Origin: Deltaproteobacteria bacterium RIFCSPLOWO2_12_FULL_60_16
Lineage (GTDB): Bacteria > Desulfobacterota > Binatia > UBA9968
Direction: 5' to 3'
Assembly (NCBI GenBank): GCA_001798565.1
Contig: MGSR01000011.1
Coordinates: 2,085-11,435 of the forward strand
Length of the DNA stretch: 9,351 nucleotides
Below the pieces are notes generated by a model. The model was not told where the DNA came from. It did not search any database and was given only the letters and a program-made list of their open reading frames with translations. A program made the position numbers and the translations under genes. Every line of letters starts with the position of its first letter. The first letter of the stretch is position 1. Positions 6,716-9,351 of the stretch are shown here, piece after piece.

Positions 6716-7941
6716 AATACCTGATCCTTCAGGGCGATGGCATGGCGGACTATCCGGTGGAAAGCCTGGGCGGAAAGACGCCGCTCCAGGCGGCCGCCAC
6801 GCCGCGCATGGACTGGCTCGCCTCTCATGGGACCTTCGGTCTCGCCCACACCATTCCCGACGGCTTTGCGCCGGGGAGCGACGTGGGCAACATGAGCATT
6901 CTCGGTTACGACCCGAGGATCTACCACACCGGACGCTCGCCGCTAGAGGCCGCCAGCATGGGCGTCGCCCTGGGACCAAAGGACATCGCATTCCGCTGTA
7001 ATCTGGTGACTATCAAAGGGGAAGGTCGGCAGGCGGTCATGGAGGATTTTACCGCCGGCCATATCTCCAGCGCCGAGGCCGCCGCGATCGTCCGCAACTT
7101 GAACCGGGAGCTGGGAGGCGACGGGATCGAGTTCCATCCGGGGGTGAGCTACCGCCATCTGATGGTCTGGCGCGGCGGCCAGGAACGGATGCTTACGACG
7201 CCGCCGCACGATATCACCGATAGGGAAATCGAATCCTACCTGCCGCAGGGGCCGGGAGCGGAAAAGCTCCTGAGCCTGATGGATCGCTCGAAATCCCTCT
7301 TTGCCGGCCATCGCGTCAATCAGGAGCGGGCGGAAAAGGGAGAGAAGCGGGCGACATCGATCTGGCTCTGGGGACAGGGAAGGGCGCCGAAGCTGCCTTC
7401 CTTAAAAGAGCGTTTTCATATCAATGGCGGGGTCATATCCGCCGTGGACATCATCAACGGTCTCGGCGTTTACGCCGGGCTGGAGCGAGTCGAAGTCCCC
7501 GGCATCACCGGATTTTTCGATACCAACTACAAAGGCAAGGGGGAATACGGGCTGCGCGCTTTGGCGGAAAAGGATCTCGTCTTCATCCACGTCGAGGCGC
7601 CGGACGAGGCCGGCCACATGGGCGACGCGGCCATGAAGGTGAAGGCCATCGAGGAGTTCGACGAGAAGGTGGTGGGAACCTTGCTCGACGGCATGGACCG
7701 GTGGAATGACTGGAGGCTCCTGCTTCTACCAGATCATCCGACGCCGATCGCGCTCAAGACCCACGTCGCCGAGCCGGTGCCGTTCGTGCTTTTCTCCTCG
7801 GGGGAGCGCGCGGAAAAACGCGCGGGCATCGGCTTTAACGAAAGCGATGCCGGGAAAACCGGCGTAGTCGTCAAGCAGGCCTTTCAGCTCATAGATGCTC
7901 TAATAGGAGGGAAGAGACCGTGGACCGAAACCTCGCTCTAG
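6712..7941 (+). CDS. apgM: ApgM-family phosphoglycerate-mutase-like protein; candidate non-classical homoserine kinase
   Basis: The 409-residue product belongs to the alkaline-phosphatase superfamily, ApgM branch (archaeal-type cofactor-independent phosphoglycerate mutase, COG3635-like). Visible residues are the metal ligand D9 in QGDGMADYP, nucleophile S56 with N60 in PGSDVGNMSILGYDP, D298 and H302 in EAPDEAGHMGD, D341/H342 in LLPDHPTP, and H351 in KTHVAEPVPF. Standard annotation would be 2,3-bisphosphoglycerate-independent phosphoglycerate mutase. However, the gene overlaps thrC by 4 bp (GTGA) and follows hom, with no ThrB-type kinase present. Family members in this setting have been proposed to act as homoserine kinases, and the DHPTP variant of the last metal motif is, from memory, typical of that subgroup. 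The GTG start at 6712 begins exactly at the family N-terminus (KYLILQGDGMADYP). Family membership is firm; the choice between mutase and kinase is inference from context. Confidence 0.88.
   Translation: MKYLILQGDGMADYPVESLGGKTPLQAAATPRMDWLASHGTFGLAHTIPDGFAPGSDVGNMSILGYDPRIYHTGRSPLEAASMGVALGPKDIAFRCNLVTIKGEGRQAVMEDFTAGHISSAEAAAIVRNLNRELGGDGIEFHPGVSYRHLMVWRGGQERMLTTPPHDITDREIESYLPQGPGAEKLLSLMDRSKSLFAGHRVNQERAEKGEKRATSIWLWGQGRAPKLPSLKERFHINGGVISAVDIINGLGVYAGLERVEVPGITGFFDTNYKGKGEYGLRALAEKDLVFIHVEAPDEAGHMGDAAMKVKAIEEFDEKVVGTLLDGMDRWNDWRLLLLPDHPTPIALKTHVAEPVPFVLFSSGERAEKRAGIGFNESDAGKTGVVVKQAFQLIDALIGGKRPWTETSL
7905..7911 (+). promoter_or_regulatory. Strong Shine-Dalgarno of glpX inside the upstream gene
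   Basis: AGGAGGG lies 8 bases before the GTG at 7920, within the last codons of the ApgM-like gene. It is the best ribosome site in the window and fixes the glpX start despite the 22-bp overlap with the preceding reading frame. Confidence 0.8.
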
Positions 7942-8873
7942 AAGTTGTCCGCGTCACGGAAGCCGCGGCCCTCTCCTCTGCCCGGCTCATGGGCAGGGGA
8001 GACGAAAAGGCGGCGGACCAGGCTGCCGTGGACGCGATGAGGCAGGCGTTTAACGGTGTCGCCATAGACGGCACGGTGGTCATAGGAGAAGGGGAGAGGG
8101 ACGAGGCGCCGATGCTCTATATCGGCGAGAAGGTGGGCATGGGCACCGGCCCGAAGGTCGACATCGCCCTGGACCCGCTGGAGGGAACCACCATCTGCGC
8201 CAATGGAGGGCCTAACGCCTTATCCGTTATCGCCATCGCCGAGCACGGCCGGTTCCTCCATTGTCCGGACACTTATATGGAGAAGATCGCGGTCGGCCCG
8301 GTGGGCAAGGGTGTGGTCGATCTCGACAAGAGCCCCACGGAGAATCTGAAAGCGCTGGCGCAGGCGAAGGGAGAGCGGGTGCAGGATCTGACCGTCATTA
8401 TTCTCTACCGGCCGCGCCATGAGGCTTTGATCCAGGAGGTGCGCCAGGCCGGGGCGCGTATCCGGCTGATTAGCGACGGAGATGTGTCGGCGGCCATCGC
8501 CACCACCAAGCTGGAAAGCGATATCGATATGCTCATGGGCATCGGCGGCGCGCCCGAGGGCGTCCTGGCCGCGGCGGCGCTGCGCTGCGTGGGCGGCGAT
8601 ATGCAGGGACGCTTGAAGCCCAGGAATCCACAGGAGGTTGAAAGGGCCCGGGCCATGGGGATCAAAGACATCAACAAAAAATTGTCGCTTGAGGAGCTGG
8701 CGGGAGGAGAGGTGATGTTCGCCGCCACCGGAGTGACCGATGGCGATTATCTCAAGGGCATTCATTTTTTCGGCGGCGGCGCGACCTCTCAGTCGGTGGT
8801 CATGCGCTCCAAGACCCGTACCATCCGTGTGATCGACGCCGTCCACTACTTCGAGTTCAAGCCCAAGTATTGA
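7920..8873 (+). CDS. glpX: Class II fructose-1,6-bisphosphatase (GlpX type)
   Basis: It hydrolyses fructose-1,6-bisphosphate to fructose-6-phosphate in gluconeogenesis (and in carbon-fixation cycles where present), as a cytosolic Mg/Mn enzyme. The 317-residue length is typical, and the residues known as metal and catalytic ligands in E. coli GlpX fall at identical positions: D33, E57 (VIGEGERDEAPML), D85 and E88 (LDPLEGTT), and E213 (GGAPEG). Other family blocks are RNLALEVVRVTEAAAL at the N-terminus, the RLISDGDVSAAIA region, GIKDINKKLSLEEL, and FAATGVTDGDYLKG near the C-terminus. The start is GTG with a strong Shine-Dalgarno. The gene overlaps the preceding one by 22 bp and is followed after 15 bp by a small membrane protein, so it is likely co-transcribed with the threonine genes. 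SBPase activity, as in some bifunctional relatives, cannot be judged from sequence. Confidence 0.96.
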   Translation: MDRNLALEVVRVTEAAALSSARLMGRGDEKAADQAAVDAMRQAFNGVAIDGTVVIGEGERDEAPMLYIGEKVGMGTGPKVDIALDPLEGTTICANGGPNALSVIAIAEHGRFLHCPDTYMEKIAVGPVGKGVVDLDKSPTENLKALAQAKGERVQDLTVIILYRPRHEALIQEVRQAGARIRLISDGDVSAAIATTKLESDIDMLMGIGGAPEGVLAAAALRCVGGDMQGRLKPRNPQEVERARAMGIKDINKKLSLEELAGGEVMFAATGVTDGDYLKGIHFFGGGATSQSVVMRSKTRTIRVIDAVHYFEFKPKY

Positions 8874-8888
8874 CGGATCGTCCCGGCA

Positions 8889-9122
8889 GTGGCGCGTGTG
8901 AGAAGAAGAAAACGCGGCCGGCTCGGCCTCCTGGTGCTGGCCGCCATCGTGCTCATGCTGGCCGGCTCTTTCGCCCTTCTGGTCTGGCTTTACCGGGGCG
9001 ACGTGGAGGGCATCTTCGGGACGAAGAACCGGGGACTCTCCCTCCCGGACAACGGCAAACCCGCGCAAGAGATTTTCGACGAGGAGAGAAAACAGCTCGA
9101 GGACATCCTGAAGAGGAAGTAA
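8889..9122 (+). CDS. Small single-pass membrane protein, unknown function
   Basis: The 77-residue protein is not one I recognise. It starts with a very basic stretch (MARVRRRKRGR, residues 1-11) and continues with one hydrophobic helix (about 12-35, LGLLVLAAIVLML then FALLVWLY). After that comes a short polar region (GLSLPDNGKP) and a charged helix likely to be amphipathic or coiled (EIFDEERKQLEDILKRK). Positive-inside logic puts the N-terminus in the cytoplasm and the charged tail outside. The GTG start is 15 bp after the glpX stop and has no strong Shine-Dalgarno, suggesting coupling with glpX. A second GTG at 8898 is in frame. The competing 92-residue frame over the same bases (8870-9148) is Arg/Pro/Gly-rich and looks like a shadow. 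It could be an assembly or quality-control partner of a membrane process, but nothing here shows which. Confidence 0.65.
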   Translation: MARVRRRKRGRLGLLVLAAIVLMLAGSFALLVWLYRGDVEGIFGTKNRGLSLPDNGKPAQEIFDEERKQLEDILKRK

Positions 9123-9144
9123 ATCTTTCGGGGAGGAATAGCCC

Positions 9145-9228
9145 ATGAAACGGCAGCGGCATCTCGCTTGCCGCCTTGAGCTCGGACGCGGGTTTCTGAA
9201 GGAGATATGGGGCGGAAGGGTGCCGTAG
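9145..9228 (+). CDS. Possible 27-residue small ORF with good Shine-Dalgarno
   Basis: GGAGG (9132-9136) sits 8 bases before an ATG that opens a 27-codon frame ending in TAG at 9226. The peptide is basic with a mixed amphipathic middle (begins MKRQRHLACRLELG, ends IWGGRVP). The ribosome site is better than those of hom or thrC, which is why it is listed. Codon usage over 27 codons cannot confirm it, and no family is recognised. A 6-bp hairpin (GCGGCA 9156-9161 with TGCCGC 9169-9174) lies inside it without a T-tract. It may be a genuine small protein, a remnant of a longer gene, or chance. Confidence 0.25.
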   Translation: MKRQRHLACRLELGRGFLKEIWGGRVP

Positions 9229-9248
9229 CTGAAGCGATTAGCGCCGGC

Positions 9249-9351
9249 TCAGCAAACCTGGTACTCGGCGAAGAGGCGCTCCAGGGAATCGAAATCCGCC
9301 AGGGTGCGGAGCGCGCTGAAAGTCGGAAAGATCATCGGCAGCTCGCCGGAC
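9249..9351 (-). CDS. C-terminal end of a convergent gene (partial, unidentified)
   Basis: Reading the minus strand from the right edge gives 33 codons ending at TGA (complement of 9249-9251): SGELPMIFPTFSALRTLADF, then DSLERLFAEYQVC. Third positions are mostly G or C, as in the other genes, whereas the plus-strand frame open over the same bases (from ATG 9207) has poorer GC3. The PMIFPT...LRTLADFDSLE pattern recalls, weakly and from memory, the tail of NUDIX-type hydrolases where a PPT/FPT motif precedes a TL-x-x-L-x-x-F helix. That identification is tentative. If real, it converges on the operon to its left. Confidence 0.45.
   Translation of the reverse strand, partial: SGELPMIFPTFSALRTLADFDSLERLFAEYQVC

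Noticed and set aside
8870..9148. A 92-codon plus-strand frame overlapping the end of glpX and the small membrane gene.
   Set aside because: Its composition (Arg, Pro and Gly) is that of an out-of-frame reading, while the alternative frame at 8889 gives a coherent membrane protein.
9207..9351. Plus-strand frame from ATG 9207 open to the right edge, preceded by AAGGAGAT.
   Set aside because: The Shine-Dalgarno is only about 2 bases from the ATG, GC3 is poorer than on the opposite strand, and the minus strand reads as a more protein-like C-terminus.
1..9351. Possible CRISPR arrays, tRNA or rRNA genes, insertion sequences, toxin-antitoxin or defence modules.
   Set aside because: No direct-repeat array, transposase or integrase motif, tRNA-like fold or defence-protein motif was seen. 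Apart from the recG palindrome the window is ordinary housekeeping DNA.

Overview
The window is a compact, GC-rich (roughly 60% by eye), single-direction run of bacterial housekeeping genes, with almost no spare DNA. From left to right it holds: the 3' end of carB (carbamoyl-phosphate synthase large subunit), recG (branch-migration helicase), an AlaC-type aminotransferase, hom (homoserine dehydrogenase with ACT domain), thrC (threonine synthase), an ApgM-type phosphoglycerate-mutase-like gene, glpX (class II fructose-1,6-bisphosphatase), a small single-pass membrane protein and a possible 27-residue ORF. The last ~100 bases probably carry the 3' end of a convergent gene on the minus strand. 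No intergenic stretch exceeds 300 bases. The content and the order alaC/hom/thrC/ApgM suggest a bacterium of the deltaproteobacterial/Desulfobacterota, NC10 or Binatota kind, but the sequence alone does not settle the phylum.

Layout and transcription. carB and recG overlap by 14 bp, so recG is the downstream member of a carB operon. The 90-bp gap after recG contains an 8-bp hairpin and then a plausible sigma70-type promoter and Shine-Dalgarno for the aminotransferase. A second AT-rich gap (75 bp) carries a perfect TATAAT just before hom. From hom onward the genes are close or overlapping (hom-43 bp-thrC, thrC/ApgM 4-bp overlap, ApgM/glpX 22-bp overlap, glpX-15 bp-small membrane protein), which points to one transcription unit.

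Function. hom and thrC supply the first and last steps of homoserine-to-threonine synthesis, but a classical GHMP-type homoserine kinase (ThrB) is absent. The ApgM-like gene, overlapping thrC, is the obvious candidate to make O-phosphohomoserine. Members of this family beside threonine genes have been proposed as homoserine kinase substitutes. glpX adds a gluconeogenic enzyme to the same unit, and the AlaC-like enzyme links pyruvate/alanine and glutamate metabolism.

The most unusual local feature is a 66-bp nested palindrome lying in frame inside recG (1859-1924), between helicase motifs II and III. It adds about 22 codons that ordinary RecG proteins lack. It looks like a REPIN/RPE-type repeat that has inserted into an essential domain and been tolerated as protein. 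I do not see a new defence, mobile or RNA-guided system in this window.
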